From Nematostella vectensis (lineage: Eukaryota; Cnidaria; Anthozoa; Actiniaria; Edwardsiidae), in NCBI RefSeq assembly GCF_932526225.1, contig NC_064038.1, forward strand, positions 3,224,001-3,288,000: a DNA stretch of 64,000 nucleotides, in the 5' to 3' direction. Positions within the stretch are counted from its first letter, which is position 1, and the number at the start of each line of letters is the position of its first letter. Both the position numbers and the translations under genes were made by a program. A model generated the notes under the pieces. The model ran no database searches, had not been told where the DNA came from, and was given only the letters and a program-made list of their open reading frames with translations. Of this stretch, positions 1-10,795 are shown one piece after another.

Positions 1-45
1 AATGGCCTTCTCTTTGACGGCCCCAGTGTACCCTGTATAGGAGGT

Positions 46-90
46 GCAGGCGGGCGGGCGGGCAGGCGGGCGGGCAGGCAGGCAGGCATG
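46..90. repeat. GGCG/GGCA tetranucleotide repeat
   Basis: Simple tandem run of GGCG and GGCA units, about eleven copies. No gene overlaps it. Confidence 0.9.
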
Positions 91-1610
91 AAAAAGCGGT
101 ATTTTCCCAAAAATATATATTTCGAAAAATACTGCTATTTCATATGAAAATACCGTATTTTCATAGTAAAAAGCTGCTTTTTACTATGAGAAATAGAGAA
201 ATGAGAAATATATATACCTTTTGTCTTTCCATCAAACTTTTTGACAGGTGGGGGCGCTCAGCCATGGAGCTAGTAATCGGGTAGGAGACGATACTCGGTT
301 TGCAGAATACAACATTTTCGGTCCATGTCCTCATCATATGTATTTTTTCTTTCAATTGACAAATAATATATGTGAGTTTAAGGTTGAGGGAGTTTAGTTT
401 ATGGTTCCAAAATATGTTAAGAGTTTTTTTTTCACGCGATTCAAAAGCAAAATCGCGCGCTCTTATAAAACTAAGTATTATCATCGGAGTTTGAATGTTG
501 ACTTCAATTCCTGCCTTAAAAAAACTCCTATTCCGAGCTTAGGATTTTTAGTGACAACAAAGCAAAGTAACGAAAAGATTCAAAAGTGCGTACATGTACT
601 AGTAGTTTAAATAAATTTGATCGAATTTATCCCCTAAAAATAAAGTAACGATCCATATTATTCTAATACCATATCCATATATTTGGACGTTTATTTGCTA
701 TTTTCTTTCCATAGTACTCTCTTCAACGGTGTGCTTTATTCTCAACTGCCTAATAACATAGACTCATTTATTGCCGTAATAATCCCGCTATCCAATAATC
801 GCAAAAGATGAGAATGACAACACTTTTCTTTTCTTTATCATCAATAATATTTAAAAAAATATAATTCTTCTTTATTATTCCATAGGTTCCCTAAATTGAC
901 AATAATAAAGCTTTTCAACAAAGATGTATTTTTGTTGGCGCATAAACCATGCGAATGTGCTCACAATGCGGAATGCGTTTCGTAAAGAATGATGAGCATC
1001 AGTTGAGGTTCTTATTATTAACAGAAATCTATTTACGAATCGGGAATTCAGATACTAGCTAAGTTAGCTAGTAAATAAAATTGGGGGCGAAAAGATCTAG
1101 TGGTATTATTTTAAAATTTCATTTCAACTCCTATTATAATTACGTATAAGCCCTGAAATGTACGAATGTAGTAAACCAATGCAATACCGAGCACTTTTTA
1201 TGGTGACGTGCTGTACAAACAAAGAAAGGGGATTGGGCAGTTTGCCAAGAAAAAAATATATATACTTTATATTTTAATAACCAAATATGGCCTGAATTTT
1301 GCTGTTTCAAATTCAAATCAAGGGGAGACAGACACCTTCCCCCTCCTTCTAAACGCCAAATTACTGTGTGTGTGAGGGCGGGGGGAGGGGGGGCACTTAC
1401 TTAGACATACCCATAAAAAAAGCCAGGAGAAGTGTTGATTTCGAGCCCAGTGGACCTTATTTTTCCGGGGGGGGGGGGGGAGGGGGAGTTCTCTGATAAA
1501 AATCTTACCAACGTTATGTCTTTGCAGTATCTCCACGGGACGTTTATTGTCGGGTTTGGCTACAAAAAAAAGTCTGACTTATGGATTGTTGACAAATCGG
1601 AGTGATCTTG

Positions 1611-1737
1611 CTTATGCTCTATATTTTTTTCTACAAATAGCACGTCTATTGACAACCAAAAGTGGACTTTCGGCCGTTGTGGGGGAGGGGGGGGTGCGTT
1701 CGCTTCCCCTGCACCCCCCTGGGTAAGGGCCTGCAAT
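1611..1737 (-). repeat. Dispersed repeat, copy 1 (G-rich element)
   Basis: The reverse complement closely matches 10465-10600 on the plus strand. Shared landmarks are AGGCCC-TACCCAGGGG, a G/C-rich run, ACAACGGCCGAA and TCAATAGACGTG, followed by a poly-A stretch. Two copies in opposite orientation show that this is an interspersed element rather than unique sequence. No coding capacity is seen; a non-autonomous DNA transposon fragment is possible. Related 'CCTGGG' G/C-rich fragments occur near 9385-9445, 21797-21830 and 36740-36780. Confidence 0.6.
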
Positions 1738-1882
1738 TTGCGTGTATGATGACACAAACAACGCTTGATGCAGCTTTTCATGTATATCATCTTGTCTATA
1801 ATACAACTTGTTGTTTAATTTGGAATATAGAGCTGTCCGATAATTTCGAGTTGTCCGTGTTTCTCCACCAATTTGTAGACAG

Positions 1883-1888
1883 TTTATT
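1883..1888 (-). promoter_or_regulatory. Poly(A) signal of WAP-VWA gene
   Basis: AATAAA on the minus strand about 100 bases past the TAG stop at 1985-1987, a normal spacing for a short 3' UTR. Confidence 0.6.
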
Positions 1889-1984
1889 TACAGAGCAACT
1901 GTGACGTAACGACCAATGTGCTACTTGCTCTACACTGTGCTTGTACAATGTAGCTAAGTCTGGTCTCTAATCACCATTAAACTA

Positions 1985-4900
1985 CTACTTGACTGCACAC
2001 TTTGTGTGGGAAATGTAGGCTAACTCTGCTTTCAAGTCGTCCAAATACCGGTCACTAAACATACTTGTGATACCGCTTGCTACCGCCATTAATTCAAACA
2101 CGTCGACATCAGCGCCAATACCCACGGTGTAGACCTGGACTCCTTTCATTTTAAGAGGATTGGCGGCGATGTCGGTAGGCGTGAACGGTCCTCGATCCTT
2201 GGTCTGAATTCCGTCCGACATTAAAACGGCTACCTACAATTATGTGACAAAATAGTGAAATGCATGGCGTGACCTACAATTGTGTGAAAAAGTAGTGAAA
2301 TGTATCGCGTGACCTATAATTGTGTGACAAAATAGTGTAATAATGGCGTGACCTACAGTTGCGTGACAAAATCGCGAAATATATCGCGTGACCATCAGTT
2401 AAGTGACAACATTGTGACCTAGAATTGTCTGACAAAATTTTGTAATGTATGGGACAAAATGATCATTTATTTACAAAGTGTGAACCTTACATATGTAATG
2501 TTAGAGTGGTTTCCAAAAAAACCGTGAAATACTATTTAGTTTGTTCAGTACTAATACACTGTAATGTCTTTATTCTCTTTTGTTCTGGCTTGACTATTAC
2601 ACTTTAACAAATACATTTTGTTTCACGGGATTTTGAAAACCACTACTATAGTATATAGTATATATGTCGTCGTCAACATCATCCAGAATTACGTCATAAT
2701 GCGTTACCATGACAACGGCTTATATACGACATATATACATCTCACACCCAGGCAATAACAACAACCGGCAACAAAACCCACCTTCTGACTGTCCTCTCTC
2801 ATTCCTGCTTCCTGAGTGAAAAGACTTTTATCGGCAAGTGTAAGCGCTTTATCGATGAATGTGTAGCCTTTTTTCCGCCTTAGCTCGTCGATATCTCTTT
2901 TGATATTGACGGCGTTCATCTCTACTCCTTTGTATTTGTCGAAGGCGATATCGATTACTGGGTCGGTGCTGAAAGTTATGATTCCGACATGGGTGCCTTG
3001 GTCTGATATATCACACATGTCCACGATAGACTTGACGAAATTTTTTATCTACAGCAAAAATATATTAGATAACATCAAGGCAAATAATCAAACTGCGATA
3101 AAAAATTGAAATGTTTTGCTAGTGTAAGAAGAAGGTCCTTATTTGATATGACATTCATCTCTCTTTTTACACCAAGAAATGCAGTTTTTTTATATTCTGC
3201 GAGCTCTCGCCGACGATTTTCATCAGTTAAACCGTCTTCTGGCTTAAACGTCATTCAAAATTTTTCAAGCGTTTTCATTAGCTAACACTGAAATGTCTTC
3301 AATCGTGCCTCCTCTCTACAATGCGATAACCATCAAAAAACACCTAATTAAACAGGCAGAGATTTTGTATTGAGCATGCGCTTGACCACTGGCCATTTGT
3401 CATAAATCACCGGCGCGTAAAGTCTACAATGATTGCGATAATTTTATTTGCAAATTTACTAGTGCAAATCAATAATACAAAGTATATTAGTGTGGCGAAA
3501 AATAAACATTTATATGAATAGCATTAATATAGATCCTAAAGTTAAGAAATATTACAGGAATTATAAAGCCAAGGCCAGGGGCAATGTTTGTTACCCTTAT
3601 TTAAATAATCATGATAGGCTATCATTAAAAGCAAAAATATCGGATTCGGGGATATGTTACAGTTGTCTTATTCTACACCCAACTAGCATTTTTCTTTTCT
3701 ATGTCTTTACTTATTTGTGTTCACGATACATCCTCGAGGAATCCTGAAGAAAAAAACTGAGATCACGGCCTTCATTAAAATATGCAAATTAATATTCTAG
3801 TACAGCTAAACTGAGTACTATAAATGTTTTTTTACAGAGAGCGCCAATTTTGAGAGGGTCCAGTATACTCTTGATAAATACTAGATACTCAATATTTTCA
3901 GATCTGTAGGATATTTGGCCGGTACAACGACTAGCTTTTCCAAAAAAGAAAAAAAATATCGCACCAAACGCATCGTTTATTTATTACATTTTGTTTACAA
4001 AATTATTATTTTTCCAATTGTACATCATGGCGCACAAAAACATAACATAAGAGCAATATTCAATAACTCATAAAGCCTGCAGTACGCTCTCGAGAAAGAA
4101 TTCAATCATTTGATATCATATTTAGCGTTCAAAAGGTGGACATTTTTACGTTAAAATCGTAAACATTCAAAACACGAACAATGCCAAGTATGATAATGAA
4201 GCTCGCATCTAGGAGCCTGGAGCATGCGCAATGCATATTCTCTGCATGTTACCTAATAAGCCTTCTTCCGCAGGTATTAAAAAAAAAAAAAAAAAAAAAC
4301 AGAAAAAGAGAAAATAAATGATTCGGGTTTCCTGTGGCAAATTACCGGAAGTCGGAAACCGGTAGCGCTACATTCGCCCCATTCTCTCTCTTTCCCTCTT
4401 TACTTCCCCTCAGTCTCCCTCCTCCGCAATTTACCCGTTTTTTTTCTCTGCTTCTTATCTTTACAAATGCGGATTTGACTGCGGAGGAGGCTAACACCTT
4501 ATATAGTTAGTTTGAATGACAGCGAAAAGCCAGAAAGCTTAGCAGTTACAAATCATTGATGAGAGCTGGCAGAGTATTTAAAATCGCTGTAAGAGATTTG
4601 TTAGAAACTAAAATAACCTACTTTCACTTCTACCTAATCGGTTAAAAAATAGGTATCCAAATATTTTTTCATTCCTTAAATTCCGTTCATTATTTAGTTC
4701 ATTATTCATTATTTAGTGTACAGGCGTAGGGATCCAATCGAGATGATTCATAGCAAACTGATTCAACTCACTTCCTCCCAGCTCCGCCGTCCTATACTTC
4801 CTGATGCATCGAGAAGAAAGGCTATATCAATAGGGCAACTCTCTGAAAACAAGACAACGGTGAGACAGACGGACGTACGGACGAACGAACGAACGGACGG

Positions 4901-7777
4901 ACAGATGACCAGTGGGGTCGTGACCATGTCCCCAAATATTCTCTCACTGTTTTTGTATTGTGCTCCTCCCCCCGGTATTTGGAGGCTACGGCACTGCTTT
5001 ATAGTTTTTGTAATGAATCTTCTTACTTTTTTTAATAGTTTTTCGGCATTTTAGAGGACACTCGTTTTCTTGCGGACAGCATCGCTCGCCAGGACTACAC
5101 TCATCGTCCGAGTTACACAAATAACTGGCTCCAGCACACAGCTGATGGGATTTGTACTGAAAAACAGGAGGGCAGGCTTCACCTTGGAGGATATCTGCGA
5201 AGAAAAAAAAAACGAACGCAACATAGAAAAGGGTAAATAAAAAATACGCAAGTTTAAACTACACTGGACATTATAATCTAAAAGACAAATTTCGCACTTC
5301 GGGGGAATGCATTCGCATTGAGCTCCACGAAGACTCCGTCATAAATCGATAAAAATGGGGAAAAACTTATTAGGGTTCCACTATAATGATCAACTGTCTC
5401 GTAGATAACAAGCAGCTGTTTATTGATTTAGACGTCCATTTCTTTCGCACGAGCCTCTATTTAGTGTGCGACTTCAAGTAGACTGAAGCAACGGGCGAGG
5501 CTTCAAGCTTTACTAACAAGCCCACTAGCATAAAATTCAGTGAGATTCGTGCATATCCCAGATCCAGTCTGATACCATGTGCTCCTTTTCTAGGGTCAAC
5601 AAGGAATATGAGCAATCTTCACTAGACGTAAATTTATCTCCCTTAGACACTTTTTAAATCAAGCACCCTACCAGCCCTATGATACTAAGTACACTTAGGA
5701 TCTCTTGACATATCTGTCGCCTACAGACGCTCGCCGGAACACTAGCAATCAGCTCATACTAAACAGGGATAAATATAATGTGTAATATGTGTTAAACGTA
5801 TGTGTGTAATATGTAATATCCAAACCCCCCAATGGAGGGGATTGGAAATTCCGGATGGATGGGGGGGTTCAAGTGCCAAGGAATTACGGGGGTGGGGGGG
5901 TAAAATGCCTTCCTTAAAAGTTATTGTATTTATTTTTTTCAGGGGGTTGGAAATTCCAGAGTGGTGGTGGTGGGTTGGGGTGGGGGATGGGGGGAGGGGG
6001 GTATGGATATTTTCTGGAACTACACAATGAAATAGATATTCAACGATTTAAAAATGATAGCGTGTATTCCTATTCCTTCCACGCTTGACGTTTTGAGTGT
6101 TAAATTGTACTAGTGTGCCCAACGATGAAAAAATACACTGATAATTGTAATAAGGAACAACTGTCAACTAAATGACCGCTTCCCAATGTCTTGAAATATT
6201 ATAAACACTCAAACGCTGTATTGTATACCTCTTTTAATAGGCCACCTTCGTTTAGCGGACGCGGCCACAATTTTCTATTCTAAAGTATTAAATTCACTCT
6301 GTTCCTTTGAAATCTATGATAGATAACGACTAGAAATTCTTATTACTGGATCTAAGAAACCTATGGTGACAATAATGGCAATAAAAGCAAACAGTTTCCT
6401 GTTGAAAGCGACATAAATTTTAGTCAAACCAGAGGCGGATTCAGGTGTTCCATAAGGGGGAAGGGGGTGGGGGTGGGAAAGAAGTCTTTAAATGGGAAGG
6501 ATTTATTGTTTTTTTAGTGGATTTCATTATATCTTTTGTTATTTTCAAGTCTCTATAGCGAGGCCGGGGCCCAGGTATATATAGGTATATACTATATTTT
6601 TAGTTTCACACCTTTTGTCGTGAACCCCCATTTAGCAGTTTGAGGGTGTGGCCGCACCAACCCAACTATATTTTCATTTGGCTCCATTGGCGCGTTTCGA
6701 CCTTTCATTGACTTTAAAGTGATGAAAGGAGAAATACTAAAGGGAGGTGAGCTTGTAGTGTAATTGTAATTTGATAATATAAAAAAAACTGGAACGAAAG
6801 GAGAGGTGATCCAGGGTATCTCGTTGGAGGGCTTGTGGGCAGAAGTAAATTTGTTAAATTTAGTTCTTATACATACTTTCGCTCTAAAAAAAACTTTTAG
6901 CCATTCCTTTGCACACATTTGAGAAAATGCTTCTAACCTTGAAGACCATCTGTGGTGATGCCTATCTCGAGAGCTCGCGGCGACGGCTTGCCTTCTCCAA
7001 TAGACGCAAAAACCACCGCCATCACCGCGGCCAAGCAAGAGATGCTTGCGACCATCTGCAAGGAGTAGGAGGTTAGAGTGCCGTATTTAGCCGTAGTAGC
7101 TATATTGACAAAATGCCTAGATGAAAAATATGTTGAAAAATGATATTATCTAAAACTTAGTAAAATATCAATAAAGACAAACAAGATAGAGGCGTATGCT
7201 GTATTCACACCAAAACCATGTTTAGTTTAACAAGGTTTTTCTTTGCCTGATAACTTGCCAAGTTTCTTATGGTGTTGAATTCTTACTAGCTAGATGATCA
7301 CTTAGTAACATGTACAGCACTGTCTATTCAGGTTTGTTTTTGGTTCTGTTCACTCCTTGGAGATTGAGATTTAGACCAGTTTTATTAAACCTTTAAACTG
7401 GCATGAATGCGGTATATAGATTATTAACACGAAAACAGTTTTTTTTATGTTCAAGATTATATTTATATCGTCGCAGAGGTTTAGCCAGCAAGCAGGCTCT
7501 CGAGTGGGTTTATTCGGAAATAACTGTTTTTACGAGATTCGGGATTCCTGTGGAAGTGGAAAATTCATTTTCAAATTTCTGATATAAAGGGAAAACCAGT
7601 AGTTTCAACTACCCGCGGGAATCTCGTAAACGAGAAAACTAAGTTTGGTGCGGCGGAAACCCATAAATGTTTTTTTACATCGGTAGTAATGGGACACAGG
7701 TTTTTCTCGTTTTATATTCAAAGACAATTTGGGGTAGGTCAATAATAGCTTACCGTGACAGTCGCAAGGATAGTCAT
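1985..7777 (-). CDS. Secreted WAP-VWA protein (about 298 aa, six coding exons)
   Basis: Exons in transcript order: 7777-7754, 7055-6938, 5194-5027, 4842-4772, 3048-2782, 2233-1985. Phases agree at every junction (0, 1, 1, 0, 0). The product begins with a long hydrophobic signal peptide (MTILATVTMVASIS... to about residue 30). An eight-cysteine WAP four-disulfide core follows (ACPPVF, QLC, YLC, DECSPGERCC, NEC, LKC; about residues 55-92). The rest is one VWA domain (about 107-293). Its MIDAS is complete: DASGS, the Thr in GYTFID, and the Asp of MSDG. WAP modules are often protease inhibitors; VWA domains bind extracellular ligands through a divalent metal. An extracellular matrix or defence role is inference. 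The start at 7777 is preferred because an acceptor lies directly before the internal ATG at 7055, and 7777-7754 joins in phase 0. An ATG start at 7055 (290 aa) is the alternative. Confidence 0.85.
2234..2450 (-). repeat. Acceptor-spanning 40-bp tandem repeat, WAP-VWA last intron
   Basis: About six degenerate copies of a ~40-bp unit. On the minus strand each contains CACAATTGTAG followed by GT, matching the genuine acceptor (ATAATTGTAG then GTAGCC) of the last exon at 2233. The copy next to the exon is the working splice site; the rest lie upstream in the intron. Confidence 0.8.
4865..4906. repeat. GACG/GAAC tetranucleotide repeat
   Basis: Short tetranucleotide run just upstream (minus sense) of the acceptor at 4843. 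Its minus-strand reading is pyrimidine-rich and may serve as part of the polypyrimidine tract. Confidence 0.7.
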
Positions 7778-8133
7778 TATAGCAGGCGATGACTGACGGA
7801 ATATCTCAAGCAAGCAGTAGTAAATAAATTTAAGGCCAGTCGCCTAAAGACATGCCCCAATATTTGCAACACCATGTACTATTATTACACTACACAGAGT
7901 AAGGCATTATGGTTTCAATGAATATCGCTTATATTCATAGAATTGTATTAAAGTACGAATAACCACAATTCCCTGGATTATTGTAATAATTCTTCTGAAG
8001 TTACTTACGTTTTCATTAATGGTATAAAGTGACAAACAAATAGAAGAACTTCACACCTTTACTTCTTCTACGATGCAGAGAACTTTGTTTGTTTTAGCTC
8101 AATAATCACTCTAAGAATCACCAGGCACACGCC

Positions 8134-8141
8134 CTTTTATA
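8134..8141 (-). promoter_or_regulatory. TATA box of WAP-VWA gene
   Basis: Minus strand reads GGATATAAAAGGGCG, a strong TATA box. A transcription start near 8105 would give a short 5' UTR exon with a donor (AAAG then GTGTGA) near 8057. That exon would splice to the start exon at an acceptor (CCGTCAG) near 7790. The UTR structure is inferred. Confidence 0.5.
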
Positions 8142-8561
8142 TCCTCTTCTACGTGTAACAGGCAAGGCGTCGGGGTCAGATGAGATTGATACATAGGAGA
8201 GTTTGCGCCGGATTCTGTGGTCACGGACCGGAACGGGAACTTCTTGTCAAAAGATAATAAACACAAGCAAGAGACCATGAGAGGCAATTATGTGTATCAA
8301 ATTAGCGATTAGATTTTTCCTCTTAGGAATAAGCCAATCAGATGAGTGCCCGAGACAAGCAGCGGAAAGCCTTAATCAGTTCCACTTGAAAACATACAAA
8401 GAAGAGGAAATTCGTCAAGATAAAGACACCGTATCAACAGACAACATTCGAAAAACAGTCTTTCTACTAGAGAGTTTAATGATACACTAGAATTATGCAA
8501 TTATTCAATGTGACAAAACTTTACAGAAATTGGTAAATTGATATAGCTTTAGCACCTCTAG

Positions 8562-8713
8562 AAAAAAAACATTTCACTACTCATTATTTAGTAGCTTTCT
8601 TTGACATTTGATGTAAGTTAATTCAAATTAAGTAAGTAAGTAAGTTAATTTTAATTAACTTACTTCAAATGTCAAAGAAAGCTACTCAATAATGAGTAGT
8701 GAAATGTTTAAAA
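8562..8713. repeat. Foldback (long inverted repeat) element
   Basis: Two arms of about 60 bases are near-perfect reverse complements around a ~30-base centre. The left arm runs from AAACATTTCACTACTCAT and the right arm ends ATGAGTAGTGAAATGTTT; internal TAGCTTTCTTTGACATTTGA matches with very few mismatches. This can form a cruciform or RNA hairpin. It is probably a foldback or MITE-type transposon. No gene overlaps it. Confidence 0.85.
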
Positions 8714-10464
8714 AAAACAATTTGATAAAGAAATATCAAATTTTATCAAGTTTACTTGAATTTGCTAACAAGAAATCTTTTTCTGTAAGATGTTTTGGGT
8801 ACACACGGACTTATTTTTATGGGTTTATATTTCATAGCTATTTTCCATCTTAGTGTAGATAACAAGAAAGAAGAAATCGAAATTTGATACAACGGGAACA
8901 AATTAAACAAATCTATGACATGTTGCTGAAATGGAAGGCGCTGATTGGTCAAGTGGAAATGATAATTCGCGGACACCGTTGGCCGAGCTGTATCGTAAAG
9001 AAAGTAAAGAAATACTGTATACAACTATTTCAATAAACGTTGTCAGTGCAAATGGCGAATGGCAATTGCCAAATGGCAGTTCTAAGACCAACCAGTGGAT
9101 ATATTTTGTAAGAAAAAAGATGATAAGTAATATAATCGCAGAAATTATCCACATTTTCATACTACAAAAAAAAAAGGCTGAGATCACACAAAGTTAATTC
9201 TAAGTACAACTCTGGCTCAGATGCAAGTTTTATGGAAGCAAAACTACAGAGTATGCTGTCGATCAAAATCACTCGTGAAGCCTGCCCGACTAAGGGCAGT
9301 GCATTACCTTTGTAATGATCAACAACATTGTTAACATAACGTCCTGACCTGGCTTAACGTACTAACATGTTTGTAATGGAACCCAGGCCCGTAGCCTGGG
9401 GGGTTCGGACGAACACCCCACCCCCCCACCCACCCCACCCGGCTTAAAGGTCCGCTCAGAGCAAACAAAAAATATATAACGTTTGGCTGGATTACCGTGC
9501 ACATCAATATGTCTTTAAAATGACTACAAAATTCTTTTTTTTTAATAATTAGCTTTATTATTATTGCTTTATGTGCCTTCTAGTGCCCCACTCTCAGCTA
9601 TAGGCGCTTGTTGTTTTTTTTTGGGACATTGAAGCGAAAACCGTATGGCGTGTTTTTCTCATGACAGGGTTTTAGATGGCAAAGGAGTCCTCCTTTCTTT
9701 CCTTGTACTTTCACTTACCGTCCGCGCCTGGGCCTTTTTTGGTGGACCACGAGCTTTTTGTGGCTCGTCGGGTGAAAAACAAAACTCAAGTAGATCCCTT
9801 GGATCAGTGCCTTGAATCGCTTCTCTTTAGCTGCAACCGTCCTGAAGACACTCCAAGCCCGCGTCCCTAAAAGAGGCTTCTTAATATTGAGGCTGGTGGC
9901 GTTTGAACTGGGAGATGACGCGACGACGCGTTGACAATCTTTGCTTTAAATCTGAGGAGTTGACACGGTGACGACGCGTTGACACTATTCGCTAAATATT
10001 GACAATGGCGTTGACAGCAAGGGGTAATCTTGGGGGGGGGGGGGGATATTCTACAATTTAGCCTTACAAATTATTGTTATCGTGGAAGGTATATCTAAGG
10101 GCTTTTTGGTGCTTTAAAAGTAATTATTCGACTTGATTGTCCTTGCCAACTTGTCTAGCGACAGCATTGTCATTAACGGGTTGACCCCCAGCTCAAAGAG
10201 AAAACAACACACATTAAAGAACATGACAACATCAATGGTTGCATTTTTCCCACGATACGTGTAATTCTTTTATACAAAGAATGTGCAAAGGGTGCGAAAT
10301 ATTTCTCTGAAGTCAAATATGTAAATCTTTACCATTGTCAGTATTGCTAAGGAAAAATATGGTTTTCTTCGAAGTAGTTTCCCGTTAGCCGTGCTTGTCA
10401 CGCGGGGAGGGTTTCAAGTAGAAACAAAAACAGGTCTGCAAAACCTAGTTTGGGCAAAATCCCG

Positions 10465-10600
10465 CTAAGTAGGGGTAGCAGGCCCGTACCCAGGGGTGGG
10501 GGGGTGGGGGTGCGAACGTACCACCCCACAACGGCCGAAGGTCCACATTCGCTTATCAATAGACGTGTTATTGTAGAAAAAAACTATAAAGTATAAGCTA
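10465..10600 (+). repeat. Dispersed repeat, copy 2 (G-rich element)
   Basis: Opposite-orientation partner of 1611-1737: CAGGCCCGTACCCAGGGG, then a G/C-rich run, ACAACGGCCGAA and TCAATAGACGTG. It lies about 100 bases upstream of the DIS3L promoter motifs. Confidence 0.6.
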
Positions 10601-10701
10601 GATCAGTCAAGTATGTAGCCAAATCTGATTATTGAATTGATGAAACAGGGGGCTCATAAGCCCCTGGTCAGGTGAAGCTACTGGTCTTCCTTTGGTTCGA
10701 T

Positions 10702-10760
10702 TCACGTGACCCAAAAACAAAATGGCGGAAAATCCAAAAGTGAGGCCTGAGAGTACGTAG
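10702..10760 (+). promoter_or_regulatory. DIS3L promoter-proximal E-box, YY1-like motif and uORF
   Basis: TCACGTGAC, a CACGTG E-box of the bHLH-zip (USF/TFEB/MYC) type, sits at 10702-10710. AAAATGGCGG, a YY1-like motif often seen just downstream of start sites, lies at 10719-10728. The ATG in it (10722) opens a 12-codon upstream frame ending at TAG 10758-10760, 35 bases before the main ATG. Translation of the uORF and factor binding are inferences. Confidence 0.45.
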
Positions 10761-10795
10761 TGCGGAAGGGCAAGACTGAGTCTTCTATCTCCGCA

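Larger units (their letters stand above)
1..1984. other. Non-coding flank downstream of the WAP-VWA gene
   Basis: No supportable gene. The stretch is AT-rich, with several G-runs (around 1380-1395, 1467-1480 and 1680-1695) and a dispersed repeat copy near 1611-1737. The right end is the 3' UTR of the minus-strand WAP-VWA gene. The short open frames here (for example 161-484 minus) show no recognisable domain and no flanking splice sites. Confidence 0.6.
8150..10690. other. Intergenic region between WAP-VWA and DIS3L
   Basis: This divergent intergenic stretch holds the foldback element (8562-8713), a C-rich 'CCTGGGGGG' fragment (9385-9445), a G-run near 10030 and the second copy of the dispersed G-rich repeat (10465-10600). 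Short open frames at 8290-8490, 8931-9197 and 9676-9870 have no recognisable domain and are not called. Confidence 0.55.

Noticed and set aside
161-484. 107-aa minus-strand frame
   Set aside because: Low-complexity sequence without a domain or homologous feature I can recognise.
8290-8490. 66-aa frame with a hydrophobic start
   Set aside because: No recognisable domain, no promoter signal, no splice partners; likely chance.
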